DNA of 64,000 nt from Toxorhynchites rutilus septentrionalis (lineage: Eukaryota > Arthropoda > Insecta > Diptera > Culicidae). Shown in pieces: positions 10,266-20,703 of the stretch. The notes beneath the pieces were generated by a model that saw only the letters and a program-made list of their open reading frames with translations, had not been told where the DNA came from and made no database searches. The DNA lies in NCBI RefSeq assembly GCF_029784135.1, contig NC_073745.1:158361335-158425334 (forward strand), in the 5' to 3' direction. Each line of letters opens with the position of its first letter. Within the stretch, counting starts at the first letter, position 1. The translations under genes were made by a program, and so were the position numbers.

Positions 10266-13200
10266 GAGCTGCCGGCCTAGAATAGCACTTCGGGTCTACG
10301 TCCCTGTCCCTGTCGTAGAAGGCGACTAATCGGGTGACAACGCGAGTAAGGGCGCGGTAAAGCCTATGGAGAATGCACGGGGGAAATACCGTGTACAGGA
10401 GCAACGAGAGGAGTGCCGAGCACATCAGGATCGACGCCAGTAAGATCCTGATTACGACATACTGGTATGACATGGAAAACGGACAAGACACGAAAACGGA
10501 TAACATGCGATGCTAAAAGCCGACAGTCGTGCTATTCTGCTCCCTGAGTAAGGAAGGGTGACACCTACCTGAAATGGCGTGTGGGTTAATAGTAGGGTTG
10601 CCCCCGTCCCGGTAACAACTTGGCAAGTCTTCGGGTACGTTCGATGCTCGTCTAGGCCTTGGCACTAGGTACTAGGCATCAGATGTCACATTCCTGACTT
10701 GCGCTGATCCGGCTCTGAACACGGTCCCCATGAAGGACCGTGTCAACCCCTGCATGGCCTCACTGCTTGCATAGATAACCATGGGATCACAAAAAGGCGA
10801 CTATGTACAACGAGCGGAGATAGCGGCCCGAAGTTGGGACCCAACCAAAATGGAGACAACCTACAAAACCAACGAAGAACGAAGAGAGAGTATGATGGAT
10901 ACAGGTGACCAAGCCAACGCGTTCATTCGTAGTAAAAAGCTTCTGCGATCGCCAATACTCAAACAAGTGGAAACACCAGGCCCTAGCGGCAGTAATGGAG
11001 GAATACCTGAGACCCAGCAAAGTCGGGGGATCAATCCCCTGTTCCTGCCAAAGTCCAGCGGTAGTTTAACCCAGGAAGGAGGGCTGACTGGAGATAGCAT
11101 CCTGAGCACGATCATGTTGAGAGTCAAAGAACTCGACACCTTCGTGCAGGACAAACCCAACGTGCATAAGGAGATCAAGACCAGGATGTCGGGTATAAGA
11201 TCTCTCTTGGGACGAGCTTTGAAGGAGCACGATGGACTCGTCGAAAGGACGAAAACCGCCGAGAAGGCACTCGCAGAAGCGTTGCAAAGAGCTGCAGCTG
11301 GACAGGTGACGCCAAAGATTCGTCGAAACCGTTCGGAAAAAAGAAAAAAGGATTCACCAGCAGAAGAAGAAATGCTCAAAAAACGCAAGGACGATCACGA
11401 CAACGATGATCAAGACGATAGTGCCGCCCAGGGCGACAGCGAAGAGCTGGGTGACAGCGATGACCAGATCAGCACCGATAGCAAGAGAAACGACTGGAGC
11501 ACGGTTACGAAAAGAAACAAGCAAAAACAAAGGAACGAAGAAAAAGAGAGGGAGAGAAAAGTGAAAATAGTGGAAAAAAATAAGAAAGAGAATGAAAAGT
11601 GGCAGGGGCCAAAAGACAAGAAGCCTAATCCTCGGCGGGCGAGAGACAAAGGCGATGCACTCATCGTCGAAGCGAAGGGCAACGTATCATACGCTGATCT
11701 CTTTAAAAAAATGCGAGAGGACCCTGGCCTCAAGAAACTGGAGGAGAGCGTGGTGAAGTCCAGGCGCACCCAGAACGGCGAAATGCTGTTCGAGCTGAAG
11801 AGAGACCCAGAAATCAGGAGCTCAGCATTCAAGGATCTTGTAGAAAGGGTTCTCGGCGATGGAGCGAACGTAAGGGCCTTATCCTCCGAGGCATCGATAG
11901 AATGCAGGAACCTCAGTCTGTTCACCACCGAGATAGACCTACGTCAGAAGTTGGAGGAGGAAAACATCCTGGGCAAAGTTCCGATGAAAATCCGACTACG
12001 AAAGGCGTATCGCGGGACGCAGACCGCAACGATTCGTCTCTCAACGGACGCAGCGAACAAGTTACTGAAGTTAGAGAGTATAAACGTCTGCTGGGCTGTG
12101 GGTCGTTTTAGAATCATTCCGCCTGTTTCCAAGCAACTGCAGCGATGTTTCAAGTGTTTAAACTTCGGCCACCTGGCGAAAGGCTGCTTGGGGCCAGATA
12201 GATCCAAACTATGCAGGAAATGCGGAATAGAGGGACACTTTGCCAGCGACTGCAAGGGAAAACCAAGGTGTATGCTCTGCGAAAAAGAGGACAGTAATGA
12301 CCATATGACGGGAGGCTTTAATTGCCCTGTGTACAAACAGGCGAGGGCAAGCCAACAGTGATGGAGATAACCCAAATTAATCTCAACCATTGTGACATCA
12401 CACAGCAACTGTTGTGGCAGTCAACGACAGAAACAAAATGTGATGTCGCAATTATCGCGGAGCCGTATCGCGTTCCCCCCGGTAACGGTAATTGGGTGAC
12501 GGATAAAGTAGGAATGGCCGCCATCCAGGTCATGGGCCGATATCCCATTCAGGAGGTAGTTTCGAGGTCTCGCGGGGGTTTCGTGATCACAAAGATCAAC
12601 GGAATTTTTATCTGCAGTTGCTACGCACCTCCCAGATGGACGATGGACCAGTTCCACTATATGCTGGATGTCCTCACCGAGGAGCTCGCCGAACGAAAAC
12701 CAGTCGTTATAGGAGGGGATTTCAATGCTTGGGCAGTAGAGTGGGGAAGCAGATGCACCAACGCGAGAGGGACTAGTTTACTAGAAGCTCTAGCCAAGTT
12801 GGATGTTACCCTGTGCAACGAGGGCACCACTAGTACCTTCCGCCGAGAGGGTCGAGAGTCCATCATCGACTTGACTTTCTGCAGTCCTTCGTTAATGACG
12901 AAAATGAGGTGGAGGGTATGTGAAGGATACACCCACAGTGATCATCAAGCCATCCGTTATACCATTGGCCAACGAATCTCCGTGGCAGTACGGATAAATA
13001 GGACATGCCCGCGTAGGTGGAAGACAAAAACCTTTGACAAGGACCTTTTCATCGAAGCACTACGCATGGAAAGCGATGTCTTGAACATGAACGCGGATGA
13101 ACTGACGGAAACGCTAGCAACAGCATGTGATATAACAATGCCAAGAAAAAGGGAACCCAGGTATAAGCGACCTCCAGCCTATTGGTGGAGCGAGGCACTT

Positions 13201-13790
13201 GGCGTGCTTCGGGCCAACTGCCTTAGCGCCAGAAGACGTTTCCAACGGTCAAGCATAGACACCAGAGAAGAGCGGAGAGTGGAATTCAGAGAGGCTAGAT
13301 CCACTCTTAAACGGGCGATTAAGCGGAGCAAATCTAATTGCTTCAGGGAGTTATGTCGGGACGTGGACGTCAATCCATGGGGCAATGCTTACCGAATGGT
13401 GATGGCGAAGCTCAGGGGCCCAACGACACCTTCCGAAATGTGTCCCGAAAAATTAAAAATTATCGTGGAAGGGTTATTTCCGCAGCACGACCCAACGACC
13501 TGGCCACCCACGCCATATGGAGAGGATGAGGATAGCATCGAACGCAGAGATGTGACGAACGATGAGCTAGTTGCAGCTATCAAACGCCTAAAAACGAAGA
13601 AAGCGCCTGGCCCAGATGGAATCCCCAACGTAGCTTTGAAAGCGGCAGTCCTAGCATTCCCTGATATGTTCAGGACAGCCATGCAGAAGTGTCTAGACGA
13701 ATGCTACTTTCCGGATCGATGGAAGGTACAACAGCTAGTACTACTGCCCAAGCCAGGAAAGACGCCGGGTGGTCCAGCATCGTATAGACC
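10266..13790 (+). mobile_element. R1-clade retrotransposon copy 2, 3'-truncated
   Basis: Identical in layout to copy 1 from the first base of its 5' UTR: 5' UTR, intact ORF1, and ORF2 through the endonuclease and the first RT box. Identity to copy 1 ends abruptly after CGTATAGACCC at 13790. LINEs normally lose 5' ends, so a missing 3' half points to a later deletion, recombination or insertion rather than to the original integration. Confidence 0.9.
10781..12361 (+). CDS. R1 ORF1 Gag-like zinc-knuckle protein, intact (526 aa)
   Basis: Uninterrupted version of the protein split in copy 1. The first half is hydrophilic with a KKRKDDHDNDDQDD acidic/basic stretch. The central part (about residues 290-440) is the presumed RNA-recognition-like region by position. 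Three CCHC knuckles lie at about residues 456-515. It packages the element RNA with ORF2 protein in the cytoplasm and nucleus; this is known for R1-clade ORF1s and inferred here. Start ATG lies in an ACCATGG context. The stop TGA at 12359-12361 shares its A with the ATG of ORF2. Confidence 0.92.
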   Translation: MGSQKGDYVQRAEIAARSWDPTKMETTYKTNEERRESMMDTGDQANAFIRSKKLLRSPILKQVETPGPSGSNGGIPETQQSRGINPLFLPKSSGSLTQEGGLTGDSILSTIMLRVKELDTFVQDKPNVHKEIKTRMSGIRSLLGRALKEHDGLVERTKTAEKALAEALQRAAAGQVTPKIRRNRSEKRKKDSPAEEEMLKKRKDDHDNDDQDDSAAQGDSEELGDSDDQISTDSKRNDWSTVTKRNKQKQRNEEKERERKVKIVEKNKKENEKWQGPKDKKPNPRRARDKGDALIVEAKGNVSYADLFKKMREDPGLKKLEESVVKSRRTQNGEMLFELKRDPEIRSSAFKDLVERVLGDGANVRALSSEASIECRNLSLFTTEIDLRQKLEEENILGKVPMKIRLRKAYRGTQTATIRLSTDAANKLLKLESINVCWAVGRFRIIPPVSKQLQRCFKCLNFGHLAKGCLGPDRSKLCRKCGIEGHFASDCKGKPRCMLCEKEDSNDHMTGGFNCPVYKQARASQQ

Positions 13791-13893
13791 CGTTTCACGT
13801 AATCGCACTGGTCCTTTTAAACAAAATCAAAAATCAAAACCTCCCACAAATGTAGTTGTGAAACATCACCCACACAAAAAGTTTATGATTTAG
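12361..13893 (+). pseudogene. R1 ORF2, intact endonuclease, RT cut off
   Basis: Starts at the ATG overlapping the ORF1 stop. The APE endonuclease is complete with the same motifs as copy 1 (AEPYR, GGDFNAW, HSDHQAI), and the tryptophan codon mutated in copy 1 is TGG here (13501). The frame runs into RT box KKAPGPDGIPN and to ASYRP, then crosses the 13790 breakpoint into about 33 unrelated codons ending at 13893. No RT catalytic centre remains. This copy could at most supply ORF1 protein and endonuclease. Confidence 0.88.
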
Positions 13894-14239
13894 ATTCTCG
13901 GCTGTACATACATAGTTCTGTAAATTAGAAACAGTCAGATAAAGTTCTAAATATATGAAACCAGAACGCATGCATTTGATGCGTATAAATGATTTTCGCA
14001 ATATGTTTACAGGGTGACTAATAAAACATGAACAAATTGACATCATTGGGTAACTAGATCTTTAGGTCTACCTCATAAGTGAAAAATTCGTCAATGCTTT
14101 ATTAGCACAAGTCACTTAGATAGTCTCATTGCTTTTAAAATGACAAAAGCAGCGGCACTTACACCATTGTAACTCGTGATTAAACGAAGGTAGTTACTAT
14201 TTCTCACTCTATATACACCATTTCAACCGAGCTTTTCTG

Positions 14240-14440
14240 TATTTCTGGAAACTCAGAAAATAGGGTGTTTCTATTGTCTTAAAACATAAAGTATTTAAAT
14301 AACTATTCAAACAAATTTGGGCAAGAAAAAAATCCATAAACCTATCCTATTTAGCATGATATGTGCATGTGCCCATGTTACCCCCACCAGGTGACCATAT
14401 TAATTCCACATTTAAAAATATTCGATTTTTTTGTTATAAT
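14240..14440 (+). repeat. Dispersed repeat, relative at 40865-41030 in inverse orientation
   Basis: Shares a run of blocks with the reverse complement of 40865-41030, including TTAGCATGATATGT and CACCAGGTGA, plus flanking AT-rich matches, over nearly 200 bases with gaps. Likely two old copies of one non-autonomous element; the family is unknown to me. Confidence 0.65.
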
Positions 14441-14519
14441 AAAAATGTACTATTTTCAATTTATACAGAAAAAAAACCCCTTGCTATCATCAATGTAAGC
14501 TATAATATTTTTCGAAAAA

Positions 14520-14600
14520 GAGGTGGGTTATATCTGTGATATAACCGCAAGGTAGACGTCTACCATTGGCTTAGTAAACATTTGTTTGAAAGTAGATATT
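14520..14600 (+). repeat. GGTTATATCTGTG-type repeat, copy 1
   Basis: Contains GGTTATATCTGTGATATAACC, an imperfect palindrome split as GGTTATA...TATAACC, followed by GCAAGG and a GTAGAC motif. The same blocks occur at 55101-55175, continuing into CATTTGTTTG. A dispersed repeat or MITE end. Confidence 0.65.
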
Positions 14601-15149
14601 TTGAAAATTTACTGAACGTTCTTCTTATAAGTGAGTGGATGAACATAAGTATTGAATTATAATTGATACAGGAAAACACATAGACTTCGACTCTTTTGAA
14701 CTGGTTAGCGATCCTGAAAAGGAACGATGTCTTCGTAGAAGCAGCTGAAGACTGATAATACATAATAAAATTTTGGACTTATGAGAACATGGCACTAGAT
14801 TTGTGTTCTTATTGTCTGTATGTATGAATCTGTATAAGTCATTTACTGCCACCACAGACGATCTTATATTTGTTCCACCTCCACCATCTTTTTCAACGTT
14901 GAAAAGAAACAAACACGCGCGAGTCAACCTCTCTGCACCTGATGGTATGAAAACCAACGATGTACGGAACTCATTCGAGCTTCCGCACCAATCTACTTAA
15001 AGCTTTCGTGAACATGGTGAAATATTCTCTATCCCATATCAGAATTTCGTATTCTCCGCCCAAAGCCAATAGATTGTATGCATCGAATTATCATCGATAC
15101 TTCGTTCCTCCCTAGAGGCTCAGACCGGTAACAGAATAGAAACTGGATT

Positions 15150-15345
15150 GGAAGAAGGAGAACATAGTGCTTCGGCGAGCGAGCGAGAACATGCTCCAGT
15201 CACTGCAGAATAATAACTAAGTGGATTTCCGAGCCGTCATCCTTTCATATACAGATTTTTGTGATTTCAATAGCCTGTTTCCGAAGAAATTTTAAAGCTA
15301 CTGAAACAAGTTTTTGGGTCAATATGTAACAAGCATATAACTCTT
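15150..15345 (+). repeat. Dispersed repeat shared with 57405-57600
   Basis: Matches 57405-57600 in the same orientation with blocks GAACATGCTCCA, GTGGATTTCCGAGC, TTTCAATAGCCTGTTT and GAAACAAGTTTTTGG in the same order. At 57 kb the copy begins right after the GGTCA array. Probably two copies of a non-coding element. Between 15346 and 15981 I see nothing recognisable. Confidence 0.75.
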
Positions 15346-15995
15346 CATATAACGCCATCTTTTGCATACCTTTGAACTTTCATCCCGGTACAGAAATGAA
15401 AGACGTAGTAAAAATTGTAATGTGAACGCAGAAAATGTCCCTGTTCCCTTACTGTTGTTTGCTCACTGTCGAGAGCTAGACTGAAACACAGAGATTATTG
15501 AATATTCAAGTATTATCACTAGCGAAATTACATCTCCCACGCTCCCAAAACGAAGTTCCACAAAGAAATAATCCACAAATTATGCTATGCAGCACCTTTC
15601 GCAGAATGGCAAAAGAAAACATAAACCACTCCAGCCACTGTTGTGGAACACAGCCCTCACCGCTGGCAAATACCTTTTTCATAACCGGCTTGAAATGCAC
15701 TGCACTTCGAGCCCACTTCTGATATTATTTCAAAATGCATCGAAATTTTTGTAAATGTTGATGAGCCTGAAAAATCCATCAACACGAAAGTATTAGAATG
15801 TCGTCAACGGATTCATATGCAAGCAAGTACTCTGCTAGTTGTCGAATGATTAATTTGCGGTTATTAATCAATTTTCATCGATTTTGATTTATAACTTTCG
15901 ATTACTTCTGAAGCGTCTGTGTCCAATGTTTCCGCGACTTCGAATGCGTTTTAACGCAAAATTTAACTGAACGTCATTGTTCTAAGTTACAAGTT

Positions 15996-16269
15996 CTTCT
16001 TCTTCTTCAATAGCACTAACGTTCCTAGAGGAACTTCGCCGTCTCAACGTAGTATTACTTGCGTCATTTTTATTAGTACTTAGTTGAGATTTCTATGCCA
16101 AATAACACGCCTTGAATGCATTTTGAGTGGCAAGCTCTAGAGAATACGCGTGTTCACAGTGCAAGTCGGAGGAAATTTCTTTGACGAAAAATTCCCCCGA
16201 CTAGAACGGGAATCGAACCCGAACACCCGGCATGTTAGTTATGACGCTAACCACTCGGCCAAGGGAGCA
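15996..16269 (-). mobile_element. tRNA-derived SINE, copy 1
   Basis: A 274-base SINE flanked by 14-base target duplications CTAAGTTACAAGTT (15982-15995 and 16270-16283). The tRNA-like head is at the right on the minus strand. Its A box TGGCCGAGTGGTTAG corresponds to plus positions 16247-16261, and its B box region GGTTCGATTCCCG lies near 16207-16221. These are internal RNA polymerase III promoter elements. The tail is GAAGAAGAAGAA at the left. A second full copy with its own duplication is at 27703-27976, so this is a real SINE family. It resembles mosquito tRNA-related SINEs (Feilai-like, from memory). Confidence 0.92.
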
Positions 16270-16283
16270 CTAAGTTACAAGTT

Positions 16284-18744
16284 GCGAGATGCGAGTTTCT
16301 TGATGAGGGCTGTTTTTTAGAGATGAGCCAATAAGTAGTCCATCTTCTTTCTTCATATTTCGTTCTCTCGTACTCCACTGTGAATTGTTCCGATAATCGA
16401 AACTGGCTTGTGGACCTTCACTGTTATGTCATTCTTGATATATGTCAGTCGATTCATAGCTTTGTTAACTTCATCCAGTGTGGATGATGACGAATGGTCG
16501 CTGCTCACTTTTTAAAAACAAAATAGTTAAATTCATACCATACTGCTTACTTGAGGCCCCGCGATTTGAACATAAAATCTGCTTTGTGATCTCTGAAAGT
16601 AATATTGTCAATCGAGTATCACAAGCTATCGCGCTTCGTATTTTACGGTTCTTTCTGGGTTATAAACCTCTAAATTACCCGTTCCTAATGATATTTCAAT
16701 AGATATTATCTCTGTGTCTATCGATCATTCAGGTGAACATCGCAGCTCATTACACAGAAAAAAAACAAAATTGACTATAAGTTGAATTCAAGGTAATTGT
16801 AGTAGATGACATTTCTTCGCAATCAAGAATTTTACCCTGATTTGTGTTGACGTATTTCATATAAACATCATTTGTAATTTTTAATATTTTGTAGCTCAAT
16901 CTCTTACAGTGCAGTGAAAAAAACATGTTGAAGCCAAATGAAGTTGAAGTCTTTCGTCATTTTAATATCAATGACAATAATAATAACTCCATGGTAGTTC
17001 CTAGTCACGCAATGGCCCCGAAAAATATAACCCTTTCCTCCACGGTTGAGCAGCTTTCTTAAATTACATTAACTAACCCCGTTACCACAGTTATAATGAA
17101 TAAACAACCATAAATCTATAGTAAAAAATCAAAACCTCCACTTCCCCCGCCACGGAGCCAAATTCATTGTGTGACAGAGAAAGGAATGCTGAATATTAGA
17201 CGGAAGACAGCAGAAGTTCGATGACAACTATAAACGAACAACATGTCCCCGGAACGCGAGCCTCCCCCGCACAAATTCAATGTTCCTCTTGCGTCTCTTC
17301 GCGAGATAGAAAGCCCAATTTTCCCTGTTGAAGACATAGCAGGGAAAAAGACAAAAATCAACAGAACTAGACGGCAAAAAGATACATTATTGACAGTAAA
17401 AAGAGCAACTCGAACAAATTTATAGGGCTGCCGTTTATTGCTTTTAATTGTCAACCATAATTAAAAAGTTGACGAAAACCAACCAAACAGTTTCGATAAA
17501 AGTTTCGCAAGGGTTGGAGGTCAACGATGTTAAATGGTTATGTTTTTAGATGGTAAACGATAGTTACGCTTTCTGTGTGCATATCAGATTTGGGGAGACT
17601 TTTCAGGAAATTATGCTATCATAATTGAGAAATAAATTATGATAATAGAAACTTTCGCTATTTGGTGACGGCATTGTAATGACATACGATCACATGGGTT
17701 TCTCCTTCTTCAAAGTATGTATGCTGCAATGAACAATCAGTGATTACACAAAGGCAACCTCTTTTTTTTTCATCCGATTGACATCAGTACTTAAATCGTC
17801 GAGTGATCAACAGTTCACGAGCAGTTTAGTCATTTAATTGATAGCTTGTCTTTTCGCATTTTATATGCTAATTTATTGTGGGAAGCAAGGAACGGCAAAA
17901 AATCGGCCGAAGAATCTAATCAAGCATTTGCAATCTTCTTTCCCATAAATCCACTGAAGGCGTTCTTGTGGGCCGCCGTTTGCAGCTCGGCTCAGTTGGA
18001 TCTAAGGTTCGTAAACACTTTGTACATCATTAAAGCGAATACGAGGCACGATAAAGACCTGTGTGTAGCCTTAAAAAAATCGAATAGGAGCGGTGCCGTT
18101 CCACATCAAAAGCGATACTGACATCAAGTGGCAAAACACCGGCAGAATTTCAATCCGGCCTAGTTTTGTCACCAAACTGGTCGATGTTAGGGTAGAGTGT
18201 TGCATTTCGTCCCCGAAATGTATCGCGTGAGGTTGAATTCGAATCATGACATGATGTGACACTCTGCGAACTCGGCGGCTACCAAACCAGTCACTCACAT
18301 GGGCTTGGAATTTGGACGAAAATTTGCATTAATAGATTGAGAAAATTTCGTGTAAACAGTCGAGGTGTGTCATATAAATTAATTGTTTAGCACCCGTAGC
18401 GGTCTATTTGAAATGAATATATTCGGCAGCGCAGCTGTTACACATGTATCAGGGCATGGATGTGAATAATATAACACACATAAACGCGGAATATTCGGCA
18501 TATTCGGCAGCGATGATTAGATCTAAACTCTGTTTAGCATTCTGTAACTGCTTGATTTGCTAGCTAAAATAAGATCGTTAGAATCGTCAGAAACCGTGTT
18601 ACAATCATTGTGAGAATACTTTGGTGAGACAATTTACCTCTTTGGCATACCATATTGGGGTTGATCGTGCAATTCGCTACCTCTATGAAAAAATGAGAAG
18701 AATTGATGGGGCTACAACAATCCAATGTTAATCGTTGAGAAGTG
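16284..18744. other. AT-rich unique-looking sequence, no gene seen
   Basis: About 2.5 kb without recognisable coding motifs, RNA genes or terminal repeats. Short open frames occur on both strands but none shows family motifs, plausible initiation context with length, or splice-site pairs that I can defend. The right edge is the TATT target duplication of the Gypsy element at 18745. Confidence 0.6.
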
Positions 18745-18748
18745 TATT

Positions 18749-19681
18749 TATTACTCTCATAGGGGTCAGACGGACCTCTCTCTAAACCTCGATCCCTGGT
18801 CTGAGCCTCGGGGACCGTTGGGGTTGGGCTCTCAAAGCCTCTTTTTGCCGTGGCTAGCTCGAGCTTGAGGCCTTTAGCTTCAGGGTCGGCTTTCCTCGTA
18901 TTTGAGGTGATTTTGCGGGTCAAGGGCTCGGATTTTCCCCAATATTAAACAGGTAAGTATATATTTTTTTCTCTTATTGTTACCTATTGTACAATGGCTG
19001 CTGTGTAGGTGTGTAGTGTGTCGTGATGGCCGGCCGGCTGCTGCTGCTGATACACGCGATGTCGGGATCTCGGTGTCTTGACGGTTGAGGTCCTCTCGGG
19101 TAGGCAGTGGCAGGATCGCCAAAGCTTTGCTGCGGGCCAGCTTCAGAAAACTGGGTTGCTGTACTCGGTGCTATAAGCACGTTGTTCAACGGATTTTTAT
19201 CCCTTGATTCAAATAACGGGCCCTATCAAAGAGGAATATTTATGGCTACTGGCTACGCTAGGTTACCTGGTTGCAAATTCCTGAAATCATACCTGATTCT
19301 TTTAATGTTTATTAAGCTCACACTTCCTATTGTTCTATAGGCTTTGATTTTATGGCACTGTAGAATAAACTAATTGATTGGTGCTTCCAGCTCAGAATTC
19401 AACCAGGAAATGGTAGCCTTTTCATATCACTCCTACCAAGTAGCTTCTTACAATTTTCTTCCTCTTCATTCGATAGCTTTTCATTTTCTCTTTAATCATC
19501 TATATTCCCTTTTCGATGTTTTTTTCGTGTATCAGGGACTGCAGCTTTCCGAAGGTAAGTGTGTGTGTAGTGTGAGTGTTGTACTAAAACTATTCCTAAA
19601 AATACATATATAGTAATTTTCCAGAGCGTTATCTTTATTTTGATACATACAAACTAGAGCCTACATAACGAAACAGTAACA
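18749..19681 (-). repeat. Gypsy 3' LTR
   Basis: 933 bases, beginning TGTTACTG and ending AGTAATA on the minus strand, so the ends form a short imperfect inverted repeat. It matches the right-hand LTR except for scattered substitutions and a few small indels, for example GGG inserted at about 19217. It carries no gene; open frames on either strand are present equally in both LTRs. Confidence 0.93.
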
Positions 19682-19699
19682 CTACCACCCACTCCTCTC
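19682..19699 (-). promoter_or_regulatory. Polypurine tract of the Gypsy element
   Basis: On the minus strand, GAGAGGAGTGGGTGGTAG directly precedes the TGTTACTG start of the 3' LTR. This is the position and composition of the plus-strand primer of LTR retrotransposons. Confidence 0.85.
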
Positions 19700-20374
19700 A
19701 AAAAAATGATAACGTAGTTAACTTTTTTTTTTAATAAATTACATTCTATTTAATAATGCTCAGGTTTGAGACGCCCCTTTGGTGCCTATGATCTAAACAA
19801 AAACAAACATTCAAGCATGATTTGATCAAATAGTTGATTTCATTGGTTTCTCAATGATATGCTATTTGCACGCGTATTACTAATTCGGAGTGTTTAACAA
19901 AGCTTCTCTTCAAACCAATTTTCCAAGCATATCCTTGGATATGGGAGAGAATATGTTTATCAGTGCGACTTTTTATCAACGGTTGATATTTCGACGATTG
20001 TCGACCGAATATGGTATATGAAAATTAAGAAAATGAATTGTTTTACTGGTTTTTCACTCCCGAACTAAATAGTGTAAATTGAACCGGTTCACAAAATCTA
20101 CTAACAGCGATTGGAAATTTTACATTTTTAGTTTTATTTCCTTGATCGGTGGCATTCCTAATGCGCTTCCTATTTGTTCGATCTGTGATTTTCTATTGGG
20201 TTTTAAATAATTCTATTTTATAGCAAAATGTTCTAAAAAGCTCTCTTGAAACTCGGCTTGTATGTCGACAACCGTCAAATTCGCGTTACTTCTCTTTTCT
20301 ACCATAAAAGCTACGTGTACAACAAAGAACGATCAGAATTGAATTGATCTCTCTTAACGACGCAACACATCACA

Positions 20375-20635
20375 ATGGCTCTACAAGGTATACACAAAAT
20401 TACTTTTTATTCTCATTTATTTCCTTTTTTTAGACATAATAAAATAAGGAAAAACTCCGAAAAATTAAATTATGTTGGATTTCCTGGCTTGAGATCAGCC
20501 GCCGAGAAAATGCCAATATTTTTGCCTCGATCATCTATGAGCTCGTACGAGCTGCATCCTCTCCGGGAAACGATCGTACATGGCGTATACAACGGACCTA
20601 ATTTAGCGTTGTACGAGTTGGCTGCCGAGGATTGA
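20375..20635 (+). other. Antisense small ORF in the Gypsy 3' region (86 codons), function unknown
   Basis: Lies between integrase and the 3' LTR and is antisense to pol. It has ATGGCTCTAC in the context CACAATGG. ACCATAAAAGC, a TATA-like motif, is about 65 bases upstream. The last 55 codons look less biased than the AT-rich surroundings (segment YELHPLRETIVHGVYNGPN). GTATAC follows the fifth codon and a TTTTTTTAG lies 45 bases later, so an intron is possible, but splicing there reaches a stop quickly. I recognise no family. It may be non-coding. The remaining 3' region (19700-20374) shows no gene. Confidence 0.3.
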
Positions 20636-20703
20636 GTGAAATTCCTTTTGAAAACTCTTTGGCCTACCTTATAAACTGGGGCCGTTTTTTGACTACGAAG
20701 GTT

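Larger units (their letters stand above)
13791..15140. other. AT-rich sequence with dispersed repeats, no gene seen
   Basis: After the R1 breakpoint the sequence becomes AT-rich and non-coding in appearance. It holds the dispersed repeat at 14240-14440 and the TATAACCGCAAG repeat at 14520-14600 (listed separately). Open frames here are short and lack any motif I recognise. Confidence 0.6.

Noticed and set aside
16196..16270. A tRNA gene on the minus strand
   Set aside because: A and B boxes are present, but the sequence is the head of a SINE with target duplications and an extended body; the same holds at 27900-27976.
20375..20635. Gypsy env gene
   Set aside because: The frame is on the opposite strand to the element and has no signal peptide, furin site or membrane anchor.
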